Origin: an uncultured Candidatus Peregrinibacteria bacterium | Lineage (GTDB): Bacteria; Patescibacteriota; Gracilibacteria; Peribacterales; Peribacteraceae | Direction: 5' to 3' | NCBI GenBank assembly: GCA_903822115.1 | Contig: CAIJNU010000046.1 | Coordinates: 1-7,339, forward strand | DNA length: 7,339 bases | In this document: piece after piece, positions 1 to 4,486 of the stretch | Position numbering within the stretch: the first letter of the stretch is position 1 | How the letters are laid out: each line of letters begins with the position of its first letter | The notes under the pieces: model-generated | Told to the model about the DNA's origin: nothing | Database searches by the model: none | The model's input: only the letters and a program-made list of their open reading frames with translations | Translations under genes and position numbers: made by a program

Positions 1-725
1 CGGATGAAGAGGCAAAAGTTTACCTTGCCTGTCTCGAGATCAATGGCGGTCCCGTATCCGTAATTGCTCGCAAGGCGGGAGTGCATCGCGTGAGTTGCTA
101 TCACACAATTGAGAATCTCCTCGAGAAGCGTTTGCTCTCCAAACACACGAAGAACGGCGTGAGATACTTCTCACCCGAGCCCCCCGAGCAGCTCGAACGC
201 ATTGCCGCGGAGAAAGTTTCTGTTGCGCGTCGCCTCCTTCCCGAACTCAAAACCCTTCAGAGTGCGCTCGCGTTCCAGCCGAAGATTCGCACGTACGAAG
301 GGAGGGAAGGGGTGGAGCGCGTTTTTCGCGAGTCGCTCTCTTCGAAGAAGGAAATACTCGGATACACGAACCTCAAGACCGTCACGGAATTTTTTCCGGC
401 GTTCTTTCGAGAGTACACCGCCGAGCGATTTCAGAAGGGGATCAAGTGTCGCTATCTTTCGCCCAACACCGTTGAGAGTGTGCACGTCATCGATCCGTTC
501 CTCCCCAAAGGCTTTGATCCCAATCTTATCGAGATCCTTCTCGTGAATCGTGATCAGTTCCCCTTCAGCAATGAAGTGCTCATCTTCGGTAATACGGTGG
601 GCATCGTGTCGCTCAACAAGGATGAGCTTCTCGGCCTCCTCGTTGAGAGCGCGACATTCTCGCAGACGATGAAAGCGGTTTTCGATCTCGCATGGCTGGG
701 AGCGACGGCGTTCGTTGCAAAATAA
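1..725 (+). CDS. TrmB-family transcriptional regulator (5' end cut by window edge)
   Basis: The reading frame is open from position 3 to the TAA at 723-725, giving 240 residues. It begins with DEEAKVYLACLEI, the usual second line of a TrmB-type winged helix-turn-helix, so only about ten residues should be missing to the left. The GTG at 81 falls inside the recognition helix region (HRVSCYHTIENLLEK) and is not the true start. Residues 1-60 form the DNA-binding domain. A short charged helix (about 60-90) leads into a C-terminal domain of about 150 residues that opens with YEGREGVERVF, as in the effector-binding domain of TrmB-like proteins. Family members sense sugars or other small molecules, and the ligand here cannot be read from the sequence. 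The family is best known from archaea but is also found in bacteria. The gene converges on the lipoprotein gene, and its own targets are not visible. Family assignment is fairly firm, function is unknown. Confidence 0.82.
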   Translation, partial: DEEAKVYLACLEINGGPVSVIARKAGVHRVSCYHTIENLLEKRLLSKHTKNGVRYFSPEPPEQLERIAAEKVSVARRLLPELKTLQSALAFQPKIRTYEGREGVERVFRESLSSKKEILGYTNLKTVTEFFPAFFREYTAERFQKGIKCRYLSPNTVESVHVIDPFLPKGFDPNLIEILLVNRDQFPFSNEVLIFGNTVGIVSLNKDELLGLLVESATFSQTMKAVFDLAWLGATAFVAK

Positions 726-734
726 TCGAATAAA

Positions 735-764
735 AAAAGCAGCCATCCGAAGACGGCTGCTTTT
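735..764. terminator. Bidirectional intrinsic terminator, UUCG tetraloop on - strand
   Basis: The arms AAAAGCAGCC (735-744) and GGCTGCTTTT (755-764) are perfect complements. Read on the minus strand the stem continues through G.U, U-A and C-G pairs to a UUCG tetraloop, a 13-bp stem, and is followed by a run of T. On the plus strand the same arms form a 10-bp stem followed by four T. It therefore ends the lipoprotein transcript (-) strongly and the TrmB transcript (+) as well. It starts 10 nt after the TrmB stop and 16 nt past the lipoprotein stop. Confidence 0.92.
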
Positions 765-779
765 CGATATCGTTCCGAA

Positions 780-950
780 TTATTGAGCTGCACCCGTGTC
801 TGTCGTGGGGACGGCCGGAGCCGTCGGGGCAGCGGGGACGGAGGCGGCGGCGCCATTGTTATCCGTCGGAGGAGGAGTCGTCGGGGCGGAAGAGCACGCG
901 CTGAGGGCGAGCAGAGAGACAGCCATACCGACGAGAGCAACTTTCTTCAT
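780..950 (-). CDS. Small secreted lipoprotein, 56 aa
   Basis: The start chosen is ATG at 950-948, giving a 56-residue product with a typical lipoprotein signal: basic MKK, a hydrophobic core (VALVGMAVSLLAL), then the lipobox LSAC with Cys19 as the lipidation site. The mature part is only 38 residues and consists almost entirely of Pro, Thr, Ala, Ser and a few acidic or Asn residues (APTTPPPTDNNG and so on), so it is probably an unfolded, surface-exposed tether. An upstream in-frame ATG at 1034 would add 28 residues before the signal peptide and is unlikely. No Shine-Dalgarno sequence precedes the start. Support for a real gene comes from the textbook signal peptide, a TTGCCA-N17-TATCCT promoter upstream and an excellent terminator just downstream. 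Function is unknown. Similar Pro/Thr/Ala-rich mini-lipoproteins are common and poorly conserved. Confidence 0.78.
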   Translation of the reverse strand: MKKVALVGMAVSLLALSACSSAPTTPPPTDNNGAAASVPAAPTAPAVPTTDTGAAQ

Positions 951-1087
951 GATAATGGATGGAAAAGAAATAAAGAGAGAAATGAATCGGTCGGAGAAGG
1001 ATGCACCCGTGTTGTTCCCAAACGGGAAGCACACGGAGGTCCACTCCTTCGTAGGAAGGAGAGGAGCAAAGCGATCTACGACCTTGC
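951..1087 (-). other. Structured 5' leader of the lipoprotein transcript
   Basis: This stretch has no credible gene. It holds two inverted repeats: CTCCTTC (1044-1050) with GAAGGAG (1055-1061), loop of 4 nt, and GTGT..TTCCC (1009-1019) with GGGAA..ACAC (1024-1034), loop of 4 nt and a 2x2 internal loop. Both would fold in the leader RNA of the lipoprotein gene. No known riboswitch class is recognised. Confidence 0.35.
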
Positions 1088-1093
1088 CTACGC

Positions 1094-1122
1094 AGGATAA
1101 AGCTGATTGGGATCGATGGCAA
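1094..1122 (-). promoter_or_regulatory. Promoter of the lipoprotein gene
   Basis: On the minus strand TTGCCA (1122-1117) is followed after 17 nt by TATCCT (1099-1094), a good sigma-70-like pair. Transcription would start near 1087, leaving a leader of about 136 nt before the ATG at 950. A perfect TTGACA (1128-1123) lies directly upstream but has no -10 at a suitable distance. Confidence 0.5.
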
Positions 1123-1258
1123 TGTCAACTTTTTTTCGGAGTGTTCTGAACGTTGACGCAAATACATTGGCTCAACGAAGGGAAAAAGTCGAAATACGAA
1201 CAGCGGATTCTCCCGAAAATATTTCAGGAACAGAATTGAAAAATGGCGGAGGACAAGC
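1100..1258. other. Divergent intergenic region between lipoprotein and two-component operon
   Basis: No gene is seen here. The region carries the lipoprotein promoter at its left end and, at 1211-1229, an imperfect 19-bp dyad of the form TCC-N-GAAA-N3-TTTC-N-GGA about 30 bp before the CTTAA repeat. The dyad could be an operator, but no regulator is assigned to it. Confidence 0.4.
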
Positions 1259-1274
1259 CTTAATTGCTTCTTAA
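1259..1274 (+). promoter_or_regulatory. Direct repeat CTTAA-N6-CTTAA, likely binding site of the OmpR-type regulator
   Basis: CTTAA occurs at 1259-1263 and again at 1270-1274, exactly one helical turn (11 bp) apart, on the same face of the DNA. Tandem half-sites of this kind are how OmpR/PhoB-class regulators bind as head-to-tail dimers, and the sequence resembles PmrA and CiaR boxes. It lies 38 nt upstream of the response regulator start, so autoregulation is the natural inference. An almost identical element is at 3197-3212. Confidence 0.6.
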
Positions 1275-1286
1275 CCCCCTACAACC

Positions 1287-1292
1287 TATCCT
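1287..1292 (+). promoter_or_regulatory. Candidate -10 element of the two-component operon
   Basis: TATCCT stands 12 nt after the second CTTAA half-site, so the direct repeat would cover the -35 position, as in class II activation by OmpR-family regulators. The predicted start near 1299 leaves only about 13 nt of leader with no Shine-Dalgarno sequence. An alternative TACAAC (1280-1285) is less well placed. Confidence 0.4.
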
Positions 1293-1311
1293 TCTTTCAC
1301 CACAATTCACG

Positions 1312-1977
1312 ATGCACATTCTCCTCGTCGAAGATCAGGAAAAGTTGGCTCTCAACATCCAGAAGTATCTGGAGATCGAAACATATGCGGTGACGGTTAT
1401 TCACGATGGCAGAGACGCGTACGAGAGGGCGATGAGTCAACCGTTTGACCTCATCATCCTCGACATCAATCTTCCCGGCATGGATGGTTTTGCCATTTGC
1501 AAGGAGTTGCGCGAACAGGGGAAGAAAATGCCCATTCTGATGCTGACCGCGCGAGGGAAGCGTCAGGAGATTATTCAAGGGCTGAATCTCGGAGCCGACG
1601 ATTATCTGCCGAAGCCGTTTGATCTTGAGGAACTTCTGGCTCGCGTTCGTTCTCTCTTGCGTCGTACCGGTCCTGTCGCGGAGCAGCGTGTCGAGCTCTC
1701 CGCCGGTTCCGTCCACATCGATACGAATACGCGGGAGGTTCGCCGGGACGGTAAGGCGGTCGATCTCGCTCCGAAGGAGTACGCACTCCTCGAGTTTCTC
1801 TTGCGTGGGAAGGGGACCGTGCAATCTCGCACGGCGATTCTGGAGCACGTATGGGGTGATCGCGATGAGTTGCTCTTCTCTCAAACGGTGGATGTCCATG
1901 TGGCATACTTGCGTCGCAAGCTGGGACGAGATCTCATCCGCACCGTTCCCGGCAAGGGATATTTCATTCCTTCCTGA
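1312..1977 (+). CDS. OmpR-family two-component response regulator
   Basis: The 221-residue protein has the full two-domain layout of the OmpR/PhoB class. Receiver domain, residues 1-118: acidic pocket E7-D8, phosphoacceptor D51 (in LDINLPGMDG), switch T79, switch aromatic Y98 and conserved K101 in LPKPF. Winged-helix DNA-binding domain, residues 128-220, has the LAPKEYALLEFLL motif, recognition helix near QTVDVHVAYLRRKL and the C-terminal hairpin IRTVPGKGYF. The start was set at ATG 1312 because MHILLVEDQ is the canonical beginning of the fold. An upstream in-frame ATG at 1264 lies within the CTTAA repeat and would add 16 unrelated residues. It ends 3 nt before the kinase gene. All catalytic residues are present. 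It should be phosphorylated by the downstream kinase and bind the CTTAA repeats. The stimulus is not evident. Confidence 0.97.
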   Translation: MHILLVEDQEKLALNIQKYLEIETYAVTVIHDGRDAYERAMSQPFDLIILDINLPGMDGFAICKELREQGKKMPILMLTARGKRQEIIQGLNLGADDYLPKPFDLEELLARVRSLLRRTGPVAEQRVELSAGSVHIDTNTREVRRDGKAVDLAPKEYALLEFLLRGKGTVQSRTAILEHVWGDRDELLFSQTVDVHVAYLRRKLGRDLIRTVPGKGYFIPS

Positions 1978-1980
1978 GCC

Positions 1981-3186
1981 ATGTTCAAGAAGATCAGCAT
2001 TCAGTTGGCACTGCTGTTCACGGCATTCGTGGTTCTTCTCCTGCTTCTCAACGGTGCGATATTCCTGACTGCGGACATCCGTTCCGTTCAGCAGAGCAAT
2101 GATGGTCGCTTGCTCCATGAGGGGCAGCATATTCTGACGGATCTGGAGGGGATGCCGCCCGATCTATGGTCTTCTGCCATCAGTCCCAGGTCACGCGATC
2201 GCGCCCGAATTCTGGATGCGCAGGGTCATATCGTCTATTCGAGTGAGCTTCTGGCTCCGGTGCTCTTCGTGGACGATGGAATACCGTTCCACGATCAGGA
2301 CATTCAGGGGGAGGAGTACCGCATTCTCACGGCGCCCATCGTGCAGGCGGGACGCCCCGATGGATTTTTTCAGATCGCGGATCGCACGGCGATGGATATC
2401 ACGGATTTGCCGAATCGGATCGGTCGCTTTCTCTATGTGAGTGCTCTCATCTCTCTCCTGACTTTCTTCATCGGGCTCTACTTCGCGAAGCGCAGTCTCA
2501 GGCCGGCGGAAGAGACGATGCAGCGGCTCGAACAATTCACACAGGATGCGAGCCACGAGCTGCGCACCCCGCTCACCATTCTCGGTTCGTCCATCGATCT
2601 CGCACTCAAGACCCAGAATTACCGCGAAGGTTTGGTGTCCGCCAAAGATGATTTGAAGCGTCTCTCCTCCCTCACGGAGAGGCTCCTCGAGCTTGCGCGT
2701 ATTGAGAAGCTGGCGCTGATCAAAAGGCGAGTGGATCTCTCGAATCTCGTTGGCAACAGTCTCGAGCAATTTCATCTGCTCGCTGAGGAAAAAGATATCA
2801 GTCTTAAGTCCTCTTTGATTCCCGGTGTGACGGTATTGGGCGACGATGCGCTCCTCCATCATCTCGTAGGCAATCTTCTCAGTAACGCCATCAAGTACAC
2901 GCCGAAGAATGGAGCCGTGACTGTCACTCTGACGAAACAGAGTTTTCGCATTTCCGATACGGGGATTGGCATCTCGCAGGAAGACATTCCCCACATCTTC
3001 GATCGTTTCTACAGAGCCGATCACTCACGCGGCAGTGAGGGATATGGATTGGGTTTGGCTCTCGTCAAACGCATTGCGGACATGCATTATTGGCACATAA
3101 CGGTCGAAAGTAAAGAGGGAAGCGGGACGCAATTCACCGTCGCATTTCATGCGGAGAAGACGAAAGAGAAAAAATCGGCCGCCTGA
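1981..3186 (+). CDS. Membrane sensor histidine kinase, HAMP-less, partner of the upstream regulator
   Basis: The 401-residue protein has transmembrane helix 1 (about residues 7-32), an extracytoplasmic sensor loop of about 115 residues (33-149) containing a PAS/Cache-like stretch RILDAQGHIVYSS, and transmembrane helix 2 (about 150-169). A very short linker then leads directly into the dimerisation/phosphoacceptor domain. The H box is DASHELRTPL with phospho-accepting H192. The ATPase domain shows the N box (N302 in LLSNAIKYTP), G1 (D326-TGIG), F box (FDRFYRAD, 340-347) and G2 (GYGLGL, 354-359). No HAMP domain fits between TM2 and H192. The arrangement SLRPAEETMQRLEQFTQDASHEL recalls CiaH-like kinases, which is interesting because the operator also resembles a CiaR box. 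The C terminus is Lys-rich. The signal sensed cannot be inferred. The gene follows the regulator by 3 nt and is clearly cotranscribed with it. Confidence 0.97.
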   Translation: MFKKISIQLALLFTAFVVLLLLLNGAIFLTADIRSVQQSNDGRLLHEGQHILTDLEGMPPDLWSSAISPRSRDRARILDAQGHIVYSSELLAPVLFVDDGIPFHDQDIQGEEYRILTAPIVQAGRPDGFFQIADRTAMDITDLPNRIGRFLYVSALISLLTFFIGLYFAKRSLRPAEETMQRLEQFTQDASHELRTPLTILGSSIDLALKTQNYREGLVSAKDDLKRLSSLTERLLELARIEKLALIKRRVDLSNLVGNSLEQFHLLAEEKDISLKSSLIPGVTVLGDDALLHHLVGNLLSNAIKYTPKNGAVTVTLTKQSFRISDTGIGISQEDIPHIFDRFYRADHSRGSEGYGLGLALVKRIADMHYWHITVESKEGSGTQFTVAFHAEKTKEKKSAA

Positions 3187-3196
3187 CATTGTCGTT

Positions 3197-3212
3197 CTTA
3201 ATCTGCTCTTAA
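3197..3212 (+). promoter_or_regulatory. Second CTTAA-N6-CTTAA direct repeat
   Basis: CTTAA at 3197-3201 and 3208-3212 repeats the 11-bp-period element found before the response regulator gene. Both share the first six bases CTTAAT. It starts 10 nt after the kinase stop. A TACGAT -10 candidate (3224-3229) follows the second half-site by 11 nt, matching the geometry of the first copy. It probably lets the regulator control a transcript running rightwards towards the gene at 3404. Confidence 0.58.
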
Positions 3213-3223
3213 AATCCGCTCGA

Positions 3224-3229
3224 TACGAT
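3224..3229 (+). promoter_or_regulatory. Candidate -10 element behind the second CTTAA repeat
   Basis: TACGAT would place a start near 3236. The transcript would be either a leader of about 168 nt for the gene at 3404 or a short independent RNA. Evidence is positional only. Confidence 0.3.
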
Positions 3230-3298
3230 ACGTGCGCGAGAGGGTTACTCCTCTTGCAAACGTAAAGAAGTGAAAGGGGGGATCGTGGAGTGAGAAAA

Positions 3299-3330
3299 GG
3301 AGGAAGGAACCGCAGGGGGCTCCTTCTTCC
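3299..3330 (+). other. Strong hairpin between kinase and EEP gene
   Basis: GGAGGAAGGA (3299-3308) pairs with TCCTTCTTCC (3321-3330), nine Watson-Crick pairs and one G.U, around a 12-nt G-rich loop. No T-run follows, so it is not a typical intrinsic terminator. It could still end the two-component transcript, or form the 3' half of a short RNA started near 3236. The 5' arm is SD-like and the 3' arm is anti-SD-like. Confidence 0.4.
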
Positions 3331-3355
3331 GCTATGCCGCAAATCCCGTGTATGC

Positions 3356-3367
3356 GTGTAGCTACAC
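3356..3367. promoter_or_regulatory. Perfect palindrome GTGTAGCTACAC, possible operator
   Basis: This 12-bp perfect palindrome occupies the -35 region of the promoter whose -10 is at 3386-3391. The promoter has no -35 hexamer resembling consensus, so a protein bound to the palindrome could activate or block it. No regulator is assigned. Confidence 0.4.
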
Positions 3368-3382
3368 TTTGAAGCGAAATAG

Positions 3383-3391
3383 TGGTATAAT
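3383..3391 (+). promoter_or_regulatory. Extended -10 promoter (TGn-TATAAT) of the EEP gene
   Basis: TGG followed directly by the consensus TATAAT gives a perfect extended -10, which needs no -35. The predicted start near 3397-3398 leaves only about 6 nt before the ATG at 3404, so the mRNA would be nearly leaderless. Confidence 0.65.
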
Positions 3392-3403
3392 AACTATGTA
3401 GCA

Positions 3404-4144
3404 ATGGAACAGAAACCAACATTCAAAGTCCTGCTCTGGAACATCGGGTACTCGACGGGACTGCGGGGATCGATTCCGGGATACCTCTTCGGCTTTACGC
3501 GCTACCTCTACACGCCGCGCTCCGTCCGCAAGAAGGTTCGCCACTCCATCCGGTCGTTGCTCGAACGCGAAAAGCCCGACCTCTGTTGCCTGCTCGAGCT
3601 GCGCAAGGCGCGCGGCATTTTACCTCGCATCAAGACGTATCCATTTCGTACGGCGGACAATCAGTACGGGCTTGGAAGTTGGCTGCGTTCCCTGCCTCTT
3701 TTTCGCACGTGCGCGGACGGATTGCTCTCCCTCAGGAAGTTACCGTTCGTCGAGCACTTCTTCCGTCACGGGACGAAGAAGCTTGTCTACGACATCGGCA
3801 TCGGGAACGGACTGCGCATTCTCCTCGTGCACTTTTCGCTCAATCGTCATGTGCGCGCGAAGCAGTGCGACGAACTTCGGGAGATGGTTGGCCGGAGAGG
3901 GGACACCATCATCTGCGGAGACTTCAATGATTTCCGGGGTACGGAGGAGTTGAGCGGTCTCGTCGAAGCGTGTGATCTACAGATAGCGGGGCCCAAGCGC
4001 GACCTGACGTATCCGTCGATTCGGCCTCGCAAGCCGTTCGATCTCTTCCTCTGCCCGAAAGGACTGACGGCGGAAGCGACGGCTTTCCCGGATGTGCTGA
4101 CATCGGATCACCTCCCGGTGATGCTGACGCTGAAGTTTGCTTGA
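3404..4144 (+). CDS. Endonuclease/exonuclease/phosphatase (DNase I-fold) family protein
   Basis: The 246-residue protein shows the ordered motifs of the metal-dependent EEP hydrolase fold: strand 1 with N13 (VLLWNIGYS), metal-ligand Glu E65 (CCLLELRKA), the strand KLVYDIGIGN, catalytic-type H143 (LLVHFSLNR), D173 and N175 (ICGDFND), D213 (PFDLFLCP) and the terminal D235-H236 (TSDHLPVMLTL). All catalytic positions expected for phosphodiester cleavage are present. The fold serves nucleases, phospholipases (sphingomyelinase type) and sugar or inositol phosphatases, and the substrate here cannot be told. There is no signal peptide or membrane helix, and a basic patch (residues 32-52, rich in Arg and Lys) suits a nucleic acid or membrane surface. 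ATG 3404 is chosen because the fold begins right there. It has its own extended -10 promoter, and may also be reached from the CTTAA-controlled promoter after the kinase gene. Confidence 0.87.
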   Translation: MEQKPTFKVLLWNIGYSTGLRGSIPGYLFGFTRYLYTPRSVRKKVRHSIRSLLEREKPDLCCLLELRKARGILPRIKTYPFRTADNQYGLGSWLRSLPLFRTCADGLLSLRKLPFVEHFFRHGTKKLVYDIGIGNGLRILLVHFSLNRHVRAKQCDELREMVGRRGDTIICGDFNDFRGTEELSGLVEACDLQIAGPKRDLTYPSIRPRKPFDLFLCPKGLTAEATAFPDVLTSDHLPVMLTLKFA

Positions 4145-4160
4145 TTCTAAATAGAATTTT

Positions 4161-4179
4161 TTCACAGCGGTGCTGTGAA
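4161..4179 (+). terminator. Hairpin after the EEP gene, weak terminator candidate
   Basis: TTCACAGC (4161-4168) and GCTGTGAA (4172-4179) form a perfect 8-bp stem with a 3-nt loop, 16 nt after the EEP stop. The following bases TTCTTCG are only moderately T-rich, so termination is plausible but not certain. Confidence 0.45.
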
Positions 4180-4440
4180 TTCTTCGAAACAAAGCTGCTC
4201 CTCCATCTTCAAGGACTCGTTCTCGCAGATAGGCAACGGTGCGCAGATTGAATTTTAGAAATATTCCCCTCACAAAAACATCACACACCAATACAGCCGG
4301 AGCCGCGCACCACGGGGTGGAATAGCTCCGAAGAGAACAGATCAAGAAAAAGATTATTCATCATCGGGGATGGAATGACGTTAGCATTGGTGCGCGGAGC
4401 GCTTTCTTCGTCCTTCTTTCTCGCCTTGAGAAAGAAGGAC
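4180..4440. other. Convergent intergenic region with competing inverted repeats
   Basis: No credible gene lies between the EEP gene and the sensor gene, whose 3' ends face each other about 340 bp apart. Visible structure: CGGAGC (4298-4303) with GCTCCG (4325-4330), enclosing CACC/GGTG (4308-4311/4316-4319); CCGCGCACC (4303-4311) with GGTGCGCGG (4389-4397); a second CGGAGC (4395-4400) that could also pair with 4325-4330; and a 13-bp hairpin at 4410-4440. The overlapping arms exclude one another, so the RNA from either strand could switch between folds. Confidence 0.4.
4410..4440. repeat. Perfect 13-bp inverted repeat
   Basis: GTCCTTCTTTCTC (4410-4422) and GAGAAAGAAGGAC (4428-4440) are perfect complements around GCCTT. 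Each arm is nearly pure pyrimidine or purine. No T-run follows on either strand, so it is not a standard intrinsic terminator, although it could stop exonucleases or polymerase downstream of the magnesium operon. Confidence 0.6.
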
Positions 4441-4442
4441 AA

Positions 4443-4483
4443 TCTTTCTGACAAAGAAAGAGAAGAGCTTTGTAACAGAAAGA
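4443..4483 (-). terminator. Long hairpin directly after the MgtE-N/CBS gene
   Basis: TCTTTCTGACAAAG (4443-4456) pairs with CTTTGT (4468-4473) and CAGAAAGA (4476-4483), a 14-bp stem with a 2-nt bulge and an 11-nt loop. It begins 3 nt past the stop codon at 4487 on the minus strand. The downstream side has only two T before the next hairpin, so the pair of hairpins may act as a 3' end stabiliser rather than a classical terminator. Confidence 0.45.
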
Positions 4484-4486
4484 AAA

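Noticed and set aside
81..83. GTG at 81 as the start of the TrmB-type gene
   Set aside because: The frame is open to the left edge and the upstream residues (DEEAKVYLACLE) are canonical for the helix-turn-helix, so the true start is outside the window.
1123..1128. Perfect TTGACA (minus strand) as the -35 of the lipoprotein promoter
   Set aside because: At 16-19 nt there is no acceptable -10. The adjacent TTGCCA has TATCCT at exactly 17 nt.
1264..1311. Upstream ATG extension of the response regulator
   Set aside because: It would start inside the CTTAA repeat and ahead of the -10 candidate. The 16 extra residues precede the conserved beginning of the receiver fold.
1297..2130. A 277-codon open frame on the minus strand
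   Set aside because: It is antisense to the response regulator and the start of the kinase and shows no family motif.
3369..3374. TTGAAG as -35 of the EEP promoter
   Set aside because: Only 11 nt separate it from the TATAAT at 3386. The extended -10 explains the promoter without it.
3977..4345. A 122-codon open frame on the minus strand reaching into the intergenic region
   Set aside because: Half of it is antisense to the EEP gene. The unique part (with FKF, LRERVLED, VKKFYLESS) looks faintly protein-like but matches no family I know, and the frame has no promoter or start context. A decayed gene remnant cannot be excluded.
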